Assembly (NCBI GenBank): GCA_022432975.1 | Contig: CM039509.1 | Location: 24,335,432-24,399,431 of the forward strand | From: Begonia masoniana | Lineage: Eukaryota > Streptophyta > Magnoliopsida > Cucurbitales > Begoniaceae | Reading direction: 5' to 3' | Length of the DNA stretch: 64,000 bases | Shown here: in pieces, positions 11,420-20,964 of the stretch | How positions within the stretch are numbered: the stretch's first letter is position 1 | Layout: every line of letters starts with the position of its first letter | Translations under genes and position numbers: made by a program | The notes under the pieces: model-generated | The model's database searches: none | What the model was told of the DNA's origin: nothing | Seen by the model: the letters and a program-made list of their open reading frames with translations, nothing else

Positions 11420-13020
11420 TAATCCTTCAATCTTTATTACAAAATTGCCACTCAACCTAGTTTTACTCAACTTGTAATGAATTTGCCTCAACGTTAAATT
11501 TAATCATAAAGGTTAAATAAGGGTAACAATTAGAATGGTCAGAAAAATTCACCTGGCCGAAATGTCGGGTGTTACACCGAAGCCCTCTTAACTTCGGAGT
11601 TCTTATGGGATCCGTTGTCAATTGAGCTCCAAAACGCGTCTTGCTATGTTGGGAGGGTCTCTTTACATATGTTTCATTTCCATGTACTTCCCCAAGCGCT
11701 GTGGGATTGTGACGACCCCTCTTTACGACCTGTCACCTTCCGGCTCGCCCGCTCGGACGTACTGCCATCCGGGTTCCGGTTCGTGCAGCCATCGTACCAG
11801 TACAGATTCGGGACTTACAGATTCGGGTCATCACAACACCGATTGTAGAACCCTATGACTGTCTAGGAGTTCATACTCACGATGTTTGCCAAACCGATTC
11901 CTCGTAAAATTTCCCTTCGGGGTGCTACACACCAGCACTTCTTCCCGACAAGGACAAATTACGAGAAACTAATGCTTACAATTCTTTTATCTTATTACAA
12001 TTCACACTCACAATGCAAAACAGTGCACAACTCATATCTAGCGTAGCGTAATGTAACTCACAATGCATGTTTCAAAGATATGCAACCCAACACGAAACAA
12101 AACAAGACAACACAACACGAAACAAAACAACACAACGCAACACGAAATAAATAACCGACCGTTGACCCTACCGTTCCATGGTGTAGGCCTAAGGCAACAA
12201 AAAGGATTCCTCTACTTACCTGGCGTCCTAGCTCGTTGGGTTTGGCACATCACGTCACCTATGGCTCGACCTACGACAAATATTCAAACTTCATTAAAAT
12301 CAAGCGTCCATTCACTAATTACTCTCAAACTACTATTTCTAGCCTAATCCAATTAAAATCTAACTAAACGGGCCACTAATTTGGGTTCGGTAAAAACCGA
12401 TCCAAAACTTCGAACGCTCATAACTTTTGCGTTGGTTATCAGAATTGAACAATTCTAGCGGCCACGTACTCCTCTAATAACCTAGTTTAACCTGCCAAAA
12501 GGAAATTTAAAACAAACAGTTGTAGCTAGGTCAAATACAGTAAAACCCGAATCTACCCTAAACTGGAAATTTTTCCTTTTTCGGTTTTCCATCAATTCTC
12601 ACCCGTTTCATCACCAATCAACAACATTTATCTTCAATTAGCATAACCTAATCAAAATCCCAAGGCTACGCACAGCAAAAATCAAAACGCCCAAATCGGG
12701 CTTGCTGGTTTTTGCCCACATAGGGCTCTTCACGGCCAGGCGACCAAAGCCTGTCCAAGGGTCGACAAACCCACGCCAGAGGTGACCAAATCTGGCCAGT
12801 GATCGGAGCTCAAACCCGCTCATCACCTCGGCCATGAACAGAACTGAAACAGGGGAACAGGAAGACTTACTGTTCGGTCTTATACGCGAAGACGGTCGGA
12901 AATGGCAGCCCTGGAAGCGCCGCCGTCATCTGGCCTGAAAATGGCAAGGAATCGTCGGCGCTCATCGCCCCTCTCCCTCCTTCTCCGATCGGGTCTTCGG
13001 CACTCGAGCGCTCGAACCCA

Positions 13021-13053
13021 AACAACAGAATGGCTTCGAGCCATTCTGTTGTT
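13021..13053. repeat. Perfect 15-bp inverted repeat (hairpin)
   Basis: Arms of 15 bp (13021-13035 and 13039-13053) are exact reverse complements around a 3-bp loop TCG. The hairpin lies in the 5' part (in element sense) of the solo LTR and directly abuts the AAT microsatellite. Confidence 0.9.

Positions 13054-13054
<1 letters not shown>

Positions 13055-13121
<67 letters not shown>
13055..13121. repeat. (AAT)n microsatellite
   Basis: An uninterrupted run of about 22 AAT units directly follows the inverted repeat, inside the solo LTR. Confidence 0.97.
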
Positions 13122-13295
13122 CTATCTATGCTATTAAAACATTACTAACTTCCGTACATTCAGCCATATCAAAACCTCGTTAAATCTCTCACCTCACCCT
13201 CGGTCTAACTCCTCCACCGAAACTCCTGAGCATAATTTAATTAACCCACACCTACCACTTTACGTACGTTAGAGGAATATTTCTCGGGTGTTACA

Positions 13296-14980
13296 AAGAT
13301 CCTTACATGGATCAATCTAATTTGGTTCATATAACTAAGATGATCAATAAAATAATGTGCATGTTAAAAGAAAACATATACAATGAAAATTAGATAAATA
13401 ATATAAAAAAGAACGAGACATAAAAACAACTATGTCATTTTATATTGGAATACGTTTCAAAATAACCTTTATGAAACAATGCATGATATGTTGGACAAAA
13501 AAATAAACCCCTACTTTGAACCGATGTACCATCTCAAATGGGTGTAATCCAAATCCAACACTCAAATAATCCAATTAATACAACTTGTGAATCTCAATAC
13601 CTGACATTGTACTATCATAAGAAGTCTTATCCAATTTCCAAAATAAATGTTGGAATCCATAATGGGGATAGGAACCAACTCCATATATTATGAAAACAAT
13701 CCCATGAAAATTCAGTTAAAACTTGACCTCAAAATATGCCACAATCATCCTCCAAAAAGTGTTCAGTTGACCGAATTGGTCGACCATAAAAGCCCTCAAT
13801 CAATCGAATGGTAATTTGACTTCTGGTTTTCCGAAAATACACCATTGTTGACCTCTGCATCACAAAACTGTCACGAGCTTTATGAGAACTTTGATTTCTT
13901 GACTTAAATGAAACCAATCCATCCCAAATGTCCATTTTGTGAAAATCAATATTTTTATAATTAACTAAATTCCACGAGTCAGATTTTACTATGACTAAGA
14001 TTTAGAATAAATTTTCCTTATGGAGTTTAGAGTAATGTTCGGGTTTGTGAAGGAGAGAACTTGGAGGATTTTTGGTGTAATTTTAAATATGGTTGTATTA
14101 AGTAAATTAATGAAGTTGAAGGGTTGAAGTGTAAATAGGGAGATAAGTTTTGTAAGAGTTTGGAAACCCTCCTTTGGGCATAGGAGGGAGGGAGAGATTC
14201 TCCATTTGTGCAAACCGACATGGTTGAAGGCTGAAATTTTTTTCTTTGGGAACTTTGGTATTGGATAAGTTTTTCCTTTCAGTTTTAAGCTTTTAAAGTT
14301 AGAGTTTTAGTGGATTTGGATTCGAGCTTGGAAACTCGAATCCATGAGTTATTTTTGGTCTATCTGAGTAGGTTTAGGTTTTATATAAGTTTTTTTTTAT
14401 TTGAAATGAGAAACAGCGAGGGAGGATGTTTTTTACGACTTCCTATCACTGGAAATTGCCTAAGTGTCGACTACTGTGGAAGCTAATTGACACTTCAAAC
14501 TCTACTAGAAACAGAAACGTATCAAGTTTCGACCGCTTGAAGGAAGTGTTAACCACGTACTTTTTTATTTTCAAAAGGTGTCGACCCTTCAGAAGGAAGT
14601 GTCAATTGCTAGTGCATTTGGGTTGAAACCTGAAAGGTATGAAGTGTCGACCTCTTGGAGTAGGTGTCAACTGCGGGTTAACCGAGAGGTGGGAAGTGTC
14701 GACCTATGGCTTAAGTGTCAACCGAACAATGTTAATTTTTGGAAAATTTTGTTACCTCTGCGCTACGCACTTCAATGAAGTCCGCGACCGTTTATAGTGT
14801 TACTGATTGAGTCTCCTGTTCTAGTTTAAGATCCATATAGTCTTTTCCCTTAGTGTTAAGAGGGATAATCATAATGTTGGTTTTGTTTTAAGCTTAGACT
14901 ACTGTGAGGATTTTGAGCCAGTTGCTGAGGTCGCGCCTCCTGTTGGAAGGAGCGCTTGGCGTAAAGATATAGTTTTATAT
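13296..14980. other. Unclassified AT-rich sequence between nests
   Basis: No protein family is recognisable; reading frames are short and look incidental. Between 14440 and 14730 the motifs GTGTCGAC and GTGTCAAC (and variants) recur in loose alternation, at least nine times. A stretch near 14905-14965 weakly resembles the segment just after the acceptor-like site in E, so part may be an old LTR. Copia begins at 14981. Confidence 0.5.
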
Positions 14981-15634
14981 TGTTGCGAAAAATGGTCTAT
15001 AAAATTGGATTACGTAGCGAATAAATTCTTTTTTTCCCTATTTTTGTGATTAAAATAGATTATTATACTAATCGATAATATGCCACAAAATAAATAAAAA
15101 AATAATGAGACATCAAATTTAACATGGTTCGACAATGTGCCTACGTCCACAAGACCAATATTTGATATGATCTTTCACTATCAAATAATGGGTACACAAT
15201 AATATTTTCTAGAATAAACTAGAAGAAATAACAACAAGAACTATTAATCTCGAGAATCAATATTCTCGGCCAATAAGAGAAGATTAGAACGATCTCACCA
15301 ACCAACTGGCGACAGAACTTGAGTGACTTTTTCTCTTCAATAATCGAAACCAGTAGAATTATAGATCTCGTCGACACGAAGAACACTTTGAAATATTGGC
15401 TGAAACTGAGATGAATTGACCGTTCGATTTTTCACAAAAAGATCAAAAACCCGAAGAGAAATCTTTTTTTCCTTATCTCTCTCTAGCCAAATCTCACTCT
15501 TCAAATTATCTCTCTATCTAATTTTCTCTCTCTTGAATTCCCTTTTAAAAACCACTTATCTCTATCTCTCTTTTATTTTATTATTATTTTTTTCATTATG
15601 TGGGCCCACCTTATAATAGAGGAGGAATCTAACA
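14981..15634 (-). repeat. 3' LTR of the copia element
   Basis: Starts TGTTGCGAAAAATGG and ends AATCTAACA on the plus strand (654 bp). Its first ~380 bp align with 45381-45763, including the shared stretch GGTCTATAAAATTGGATTAC. A purine-rich tract (complement of 15635-15655) abuts it. Confidence 0.9.
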
Positions 15635-16485
15635 AATCTCTCCCTCCGCCTCATGCGAATGGCTCCATCATTCCTGCTTTCCGCTTGCAACTCTCAAGCT
15701 TATTCTTAAGTAATGATTTCGTCATCATATATATTCATTCTCATCTATGTGAATCTTCTCAACAAACAACTCTTGTGCTTGTACTTTATCTCGCATCCAA
15801 TGGTATCGAACATCAATATATTTGGATCTTTCATGGAATATTAGATTTTGCAAAGGTAAATAGCACTCTGATTGTCACAACAGAGAACATATTTTTCTTG
15901 TAAAAGTCTCAACTCTTATAGGAACCTCTTCATCCACAAAACTTCCTTGCAAGCTTTAGTAATAGCTAAATATTCTGCTTCTGAAGTCGATAGAGCAACA
16001 CATTTTTGCAATCTAGACTGCCAACATAAAACTCCCCCTGCAAAAATAATCATATACCCAAAAGACGATTTTCTTGAATTAACGTCGTCTACCAAATCAG
16101 AATCCGTATAACCATACATCACAAGCTCCTTATTACCATATCATAAATGTTTTTTGGTAGTACCTCTGAAATATCTCAAAATCCATTTAACTGATGCCCA
16201 ATGTTCTTTCCCTGGATCAAAGAGAAATCGATTAACTACTCCGACGACATGAGCAATATCTGGTCAAGTGCACATTATAGCATACATAAAACTACTCACT
16301 ATTGAGCATAAGATACTTTACTCGTAGCTTCTTTCTCTTTATCACTTGTAGGACTATGTTTCAAGCCCAACTTAAAATGATTTGTGAGTGGAGAAGAAAT
16401 TATTTTTGCATTGCTCATATTGAATCTCTCAACTACTTTTTCAATGTACTTTTCCTGAGATAACCATAATCTTATATTCTATCTG
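15635..16485 (-). pseudogene. Copia pol 3' end: RT tail and RNase H remnant
   Basis: The minus strand encodes YGYTDSDLVDD...KSSFGYMI, then ALSTSEAEYLAI and a tryptophan-rich WMKRFL, the copia RNase H signature, at 16122-15916. Downstream (15640-15900) a degraded tail still resembles the SKHIDVRYHW region that closes copia pol. Upstream, 16126-16485 holds the RT-RNase H connection. Element C interrupts at 16486. Confidence 0.88.
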
Positions 16486-16879
16486 TGTAACAACCCCAGA
16501 AGGATCGTCACATAATCCGTATCTTTCTTAATCATCTAATCCTTGTTACTCACACATGATTCATTATCAGTAGTGTATTTCTTTTTTTTCTTGAAACATA
16601 ATTCAACTCGAGATGTCATATGCGATTCGCTAAGCCTCAATCGGCAAAGGAAAACATTACATATCTGCCGGCGGGCAGTACAATGTGTATCGGCTAGTGA
16701 AGGGAGAACTTTAAGCCACAGACTGCATCTACCGGTAGAATAATGAACCACATCTACCGGTCACTAGACGACAAGACCGTGTTTATACCATCCGGTGGAG
16801 AAACTCTCTACATCAACCGATGAAATAAGGGTACATCATCCGGTGGTCATGTGCATCTCACGTGAATAATTAAAACATG

Positions 16880-17290
16880 ACCCGGACACTAAACGACAAA
16901 TAACATTCTCATCATCCGGTGACTTATTACACTACATCTGCCGATCACTAGACGACAAAATAACACTCTCATCATCCGATGGCTTACACACTCTACATCT
17001 GCCAATCGCTAGACGACAAAATAATACTTTCATCACCCGATGGCTTACACACTCTACATCTGCCGATCGCTAGACGACAAATAATACTTTCATCATCTGA
17101 TGTCTTATTACACTACATCTGTCGACCACTAGACGACAAAATAACACTCTCATCATCCGATGGCTTACACACTCTACATCTGCCGATCGCTAGACGACAA
17201 AATAATACTTTCATCATCCGATGGCTTATTACACTACAACACTACATCTGCCGATCACTAGACGACAAAATAACACTATAATCATCAAGC
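16880..17290. repeat. Tandem repeat of about 60 bp in the LTR of C
   Basis: About six imperfect units with the core CATCTGCCGATC(A/G)CTAGACGAC followed by TCATCATCCGATGGC. The matching array in the other LTR is at about 33590-33985. Core GCCGAT is shared with arrays in A and D. Unit periodicity near 60 bp gives short incidental reading frames, which I do not call genes. Confidence 0.85.
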
Positions 17291-17659
17291 ATCTTCATCT
17301 GATAGAACATATCACAAGTCACCCGATTATTAACTTAGTAACTATAAACCTCAAAGAGTAACAATCATAAACTCATCTACAATACGCATAGCGGAAGACT
17401 CAAACAAAACAAACCATTCATTAATCCTTAAAATCGTATTCAGACTCTAAAGACAAGCTCTTCAAATCCAATTCCCATTGTTATAAGAAATTCTGTTCTA
17501 TTTTAGTCATCTGTTCATGGTAAACTTTTCTGACTTACTATGAGCATAACCAGGGAGTTTAGTTGCCTATCCAGCCTTCACTGTCACACTGAGCATCCCC
17601 CAGCAACCAAGCTTAGACATCCTCATTAACCTTGAGTTCCTCACCTGAAAACTCGTCAC

Positions 17660-18397
17660 CTACATCATAAGGTTTAAACTATAAGCCTAATGCTTAGTAA
17701 GGAATGCAACACTAACATGGATGCATGAATGCATAATTTGGGAAAATCACATGCTCATAAGTCTTTTCTTGTTCATGTCTTTGCCCGTAATCATCATTCA
17801 TAGTCATTGATCATAATCATCATTCATGATCATTGTTCATATTCATCATTCACAGTCTTTGATCATATTCATCATTCATAGTCTTTGATCATATTCATCA
17901 TTCATAGTTTTTGATCATATTCTTTGTTTAGGTTGTGTGGATCAAGAGAAGATTTGTGCCGGTAAAGGGGGTTCGACAGTGAGTTTGATCTTGTTCCCTA
18001 CTGCGGGTCGTATTCATATGTCCTTCTTTGGACTGTGGCATACGCCAAACCGCCCCCAACCCTCACTTAATCCACGTTGCATAAATCTTATATATATACA
18101 TATATACATTCATATCTTGTTCATAGAAAACATGTGTTAAAACATTTTCTTATGTTTGAGAAACATTCGTGATGCATGAACATGAGAACTTTTAACTCAT
18201 CAAACTATGACAAGGATCACACCATAGCAGACAACTTCACATTTACTAGCAGATCATCACATAGTATAACTCACAACATACATAAATCCTTCAAGTGAAG
18301 ACAAACTCATTATCGTAAGGTAAACATTAGACATCTCAACCTAGTACTCCCACGATGTAGGGCTCCATTAGCCGGAAATCTTAATACATTCACTTAC
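17660..18397 (-). promoter_or_regulatory. LTR intron-like module, 3' LTR of C
   Basis: Donor CCAG/GTAAGT at 18392-18401; hairpin GGCT-loop-AGCC, a compensated variant of GGCC-GGCC; CCTACATCGTGGG pairing with CTTATGATGTAGG over 13 positions with three G-U pairs; second hairpin TAAGC-loop-GCTTA (17682-17696); acceptor TGATGTAG/GTG at 17657-17667. Length 738 nt. Confidence 0.6.
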
Positions 18398-20964
18398 CTG
18401 GTCTCCTTAGCACTTGAGCTCTTTTCTCTTCAAACTTCTTCACCTAAAACATTTACATTGCAGTAGTTAAAACAAAATTCTAATAGTTCCAATCTCAAGT
18501 TATCCTAAGATTTAATAGTTAAAGTCATTCCCGAATCCTTAGTCTAATACCCTATGCAGTTTGAAATCCAAAACCAAAACAGACTGATTCGATTATCATA
18601 ACTCAGAGATGGTTATTCTAAATGTCCAGAATCGATTTGATAAGAGCATTTCCACTCACAGATTCCAAATGTTCTTATTATTAGTCGGCCACTGGAAAAT
18701 CCAAAACTCCAATACCGAGTAGAAAACAAGGCTAACAAGCTAACAGATAGCTACATTGACTATTGCATACCTCGGCACAGAGTAGTCGAGTGGTGGCAGA
18801 GAGACCGATCGTCGAAGAGGATATGCTGGAAGCAGGGAGTAAGAGCTTAGGAGAGAAGAAATCGTCGAAAAGGAAGGTGTCGGCTACAAGGGTTCAAGTG
18901 AGGTTTAAATCATTTCCTTTTTCTTTATATATCGGTCATCACCCTCCATTATTACAACTTTGCCACCCAACCTAGTTTAAATCCACATGAAATTAATTAT
19001 TCTTGGTATAAGTCCTAAACTGTAAAGATTAAATATCCATGACCGTTAATACAGTTAGGAAAATCACCTGGCCGTCATCTCGGGTGTTACATCCACCCCT
19101 CCTTAAACAAAATTTTCGTCCCAAAAAATTGATCAAACAAATAACTCTGGATACTTGTCTAACATGTCCTGTCGTCGCTCCCAAGTGGCTTCTTCAATGC
19201 CATGATTCTTCCATAAGACTTTGACCAACGGAATCTCTTTGTTCCTCAGAGTCTTAACTGCGGATTCCAATATCTGCACTGGCTTCTCTTCATATGTTAG
19301 CGTCGGCTCAATCTCAAAATCCACTGGTTTAACAACTTGTGTAGGGTTCCGTATACATTTTCTTAAAATTGACACATGGAAAACATTATGAACTTTATCC
19401 AATGATGGAGGCAACTGCAGTCTGTAAGCTGCACTACCGATTCTAGCCAAAACAGGGAATGGTCCGATAAATCGTGGATTAAGCTTTCCCCTCCTGCCAA
19501 ATCTTAGTACTTCTTTAAATGGTGAAACCTTCAGGAAAACTTCATCACCAACAGCAAATTTAAGATCTCTCCTCCTTTGGTCTGCATAACTTTTCTGTCG
19601 GCTTTGTGCCGTAATCATCCTCCTCTTAATAATGGCAATCTTGTCTGACATCTGCTGCAACATCTCGGGACCTATGAGTTTTGCCTCACCAACTTCATCC
19701 CAATATAGAGGTGATCTACATTTCCTACCATACAATGCCTCATAAGGTGCCATACCTATGGTGGACTGGTAACTATTGTTGTAAGAGAACTCAACCAAGG
19801 GTAGGTATCTGCTCCAAGATGTTTGGAACTCTAGCACACAAGCCCTCAACATATCCTCAAGTATTTGGATAGTCCTTTTTGATTGACCATCTGTCTGCGG
19901 GTGGAAAGCAGTGCTGAAAGACAACTTTGTACCTAATGTGCCCTGTAAGCTTTGCCAAAACCTCGAGGTGAATCTAGGATCGCGATCAGAGACAATAGAT
20001 GCAGGAATTCCATGCAACCTAATAACTTCTTGTACATAAAGATCAGCAAGCTGGTCCATCGAGTAGGTTGTCCTTACTGGTAAGAAATGGGCCGATTTCA
20101 TCAGTCTATCAATCACAACCCAGATACTATCATGTCCCTTAGTTGTCTTAGATAATCCTACAACGAAATCCATAGCTATGTGTTTCCACTTCCACTCGGG
20201 AATAGGTAGAGGTTGAAGGGTACCTCCTGGACGTTGGTGCTCGGCTTTAACTTGTTGGCAAACAAAACATGACTCTACATACTTAGCAACATCTCTCTTT
20301 AAGTTTGGCCACCAGTAGAGTGACTTCAGGTCTCGATACATCTTGGTGCTTCCAGGATGCACAGAAAAAGGGAGACGAATGGGCCTCAGCCAAGATTAGG
20401 TTACGTAATCCTTCATCATTAGGGACATACCATCTATTTCTAAACTTCAGAATCCCATCCTTGGAAAGACTAAACTCGGAGGTGGTGTCCTTCACCCTGT
20501 TCACCATACTGCTATTCTCCTCTGAGTCCTTCTGATGTGCCTCTTTGATCTTTTCTAAAACCGTTGGTTGAATAGTCAAATCGGCAAGTAAGGTTGATAA
20601 CTCTGGAACTATCTCCAATTCAAACCTCTGAACTTCTGTCCTCAAAGGTATAGACATTGTTGACACAACGGGTTGCATAGTTGTTGACATCCTGCTCAAT
20701 GCGTCAGCTACAGAGTTAGCCTTGCCCGGGTGATACTTGATCTCAAAGTCGTAATCCTTAACAAATTCTAACCAACGCCTTTGCCTCATGTTCAATTCCT
20801 TTTGTGTAAAGAGGTACTTCAGACTCTTATGGTCAGAAAACACTTCACACTGCTGTCCATATAAATAGTGTCTCCATATTTTCAAAGCAAAAACAACAGC
20901 GGCTAATTCTAAATCATGGGTGGGGTAGTTCTGTTCGTAACTCTTTAACTGTCTAGAGGGATAC

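Larger units (their letters stand above)
1758..11576 (-). mobile_element. Element A: complete chromovirus (Ty3/gypsy, Tekay-like)
   Basis: Length 9819 bp with perfect TSD CCGAA (1753-1757, 11577-11581). Order on the minus strand: 5' LTR 8976-11576 (2601 bp), primer site, gag-pol 8815-4394, polypurine tract, 3' LTR 1758-4352 (2595 bp). I count about 5 substitutions, a 5-bp insertion, one single-base indel and a T-run length change between the LTRs, roughly 0.2% substitution divergence, so insertion was very recent. All parts needed for autonomous movement are present and the reading frame is open. LTRs over 2.5 kb plus a C-terminal chromodomain fit the Tekay/Del lineage. Confidence 0.96.
8976..11576 (-). 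repeat. 5' LTR of element A (promoter LTR)
   Basis: 2601 bp, nearly identical to the 3' LTR. Relative to that copy it has a 5-bp duplication TCCTG near 9680 and two more Ts in the T run near 9065. It holds the promoter and intron-like module listed separately. Confidence 0.96.
1710..11614 (-). promoter_or_regulatory. 5S-like segment of right Cassandra LTR, broken by element A
   Basis: The same 5S-like block as in the left LTR is present in two pieces, 1710-1757 and 11577-11614. Element A inserted within it at CCGAA, which is TTCGG on the sense strand, between the A-box and C-box regions. Confidence 0.88.
1165..11835 (-). mobile_element. Cassandra: Cassandra TRIM, complete, split by element A
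   Basis: Two LTRs of 388 bp (1165-1552; 1624-1757 joined to 11582-11835) flank a 71-bp internal domain (1553-1623). The internal domain holds only a polypurine tract next to the left LTR and a primer site TGGTATCAAAGCC next to the right LTR, so transcription is minus-strand. TSD ACACC is perfect (1160-1164, 11836-11840). Each LTR carries a 5S-rRNA-like segment, the hallmark of Cassandra. No protein is encoded, so movement must use enzymes supplied in trans. The two LTR halves add up exactly to the intact LTR length, which confirms the nesting. Confidence 0.95.
794..12219 (-). promoter_or_regulatory. LTR intron-like module of the solo LTR (interrupted)
   Basis: On the minus strand a donor-like CAG/GTAAGT lies at 12214-12222 and an acceptor-like GGTGTAG/GTGACG at about 790-800. 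The strand CCTACACCAT after the first hairpin (complement of 12178-12187) is perfectly complementary over 10 bp to ATGGTGTAGG at the acceptor (793-802). This family has ACACC/GGTGT where most others have ACATC/GATGT, a compensatory change. The second hairpin is TAAGC-loop-GCTTA. The nested Cassandra plus element A sits inside the module; without it the segment would be about 750 nt. Splicing is inferred, not shown. Confidence 0.6.
108..13295 (-). mobile_element. Solo LTR of a Ty3/gypsy (Tekay-like) element, split by nested insertions
   Basis: Read on the minus strand the unit begins TGTAACACCCGAG and ends GGCGTTACA, the same termini as the other gypsy LTRs here. A 5-bp target duplication AAGAT flanks it (103-107 and 13296-13300), and no internal domain, primer site or polypurine tract adjoins either end, so it is a solo LTR left by LTR-LTR recombination. 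Without the nested Cassandra (1165-11840 including one TSD) it is about 2.5 kb. It keeps the donor-like site near 12214-12219 and the acceptor-like site near 793-802. Bases 1-107 to its left hold nothing I recognise. Confidence 0.9.
16486..19091 (-). repeat. 3' LTR of element C
   Basis: Element sense begins TGTAACACCCGAG and ends GGGGTTGTTACA; 2606 bp. It differs from the 5' LTR at scattered sites and in repeat units. A TATA-like TATATAAAG lies at 18923-18931. Confidence 0.93.

Noticed and set aside
14905..14965. Remnant of another gypsy LTR continuing across the copia element
   Set aside because: Only weak similarity to the post-acceptor region of E, and no matching continuation beyond the copia element; left as unclassified.
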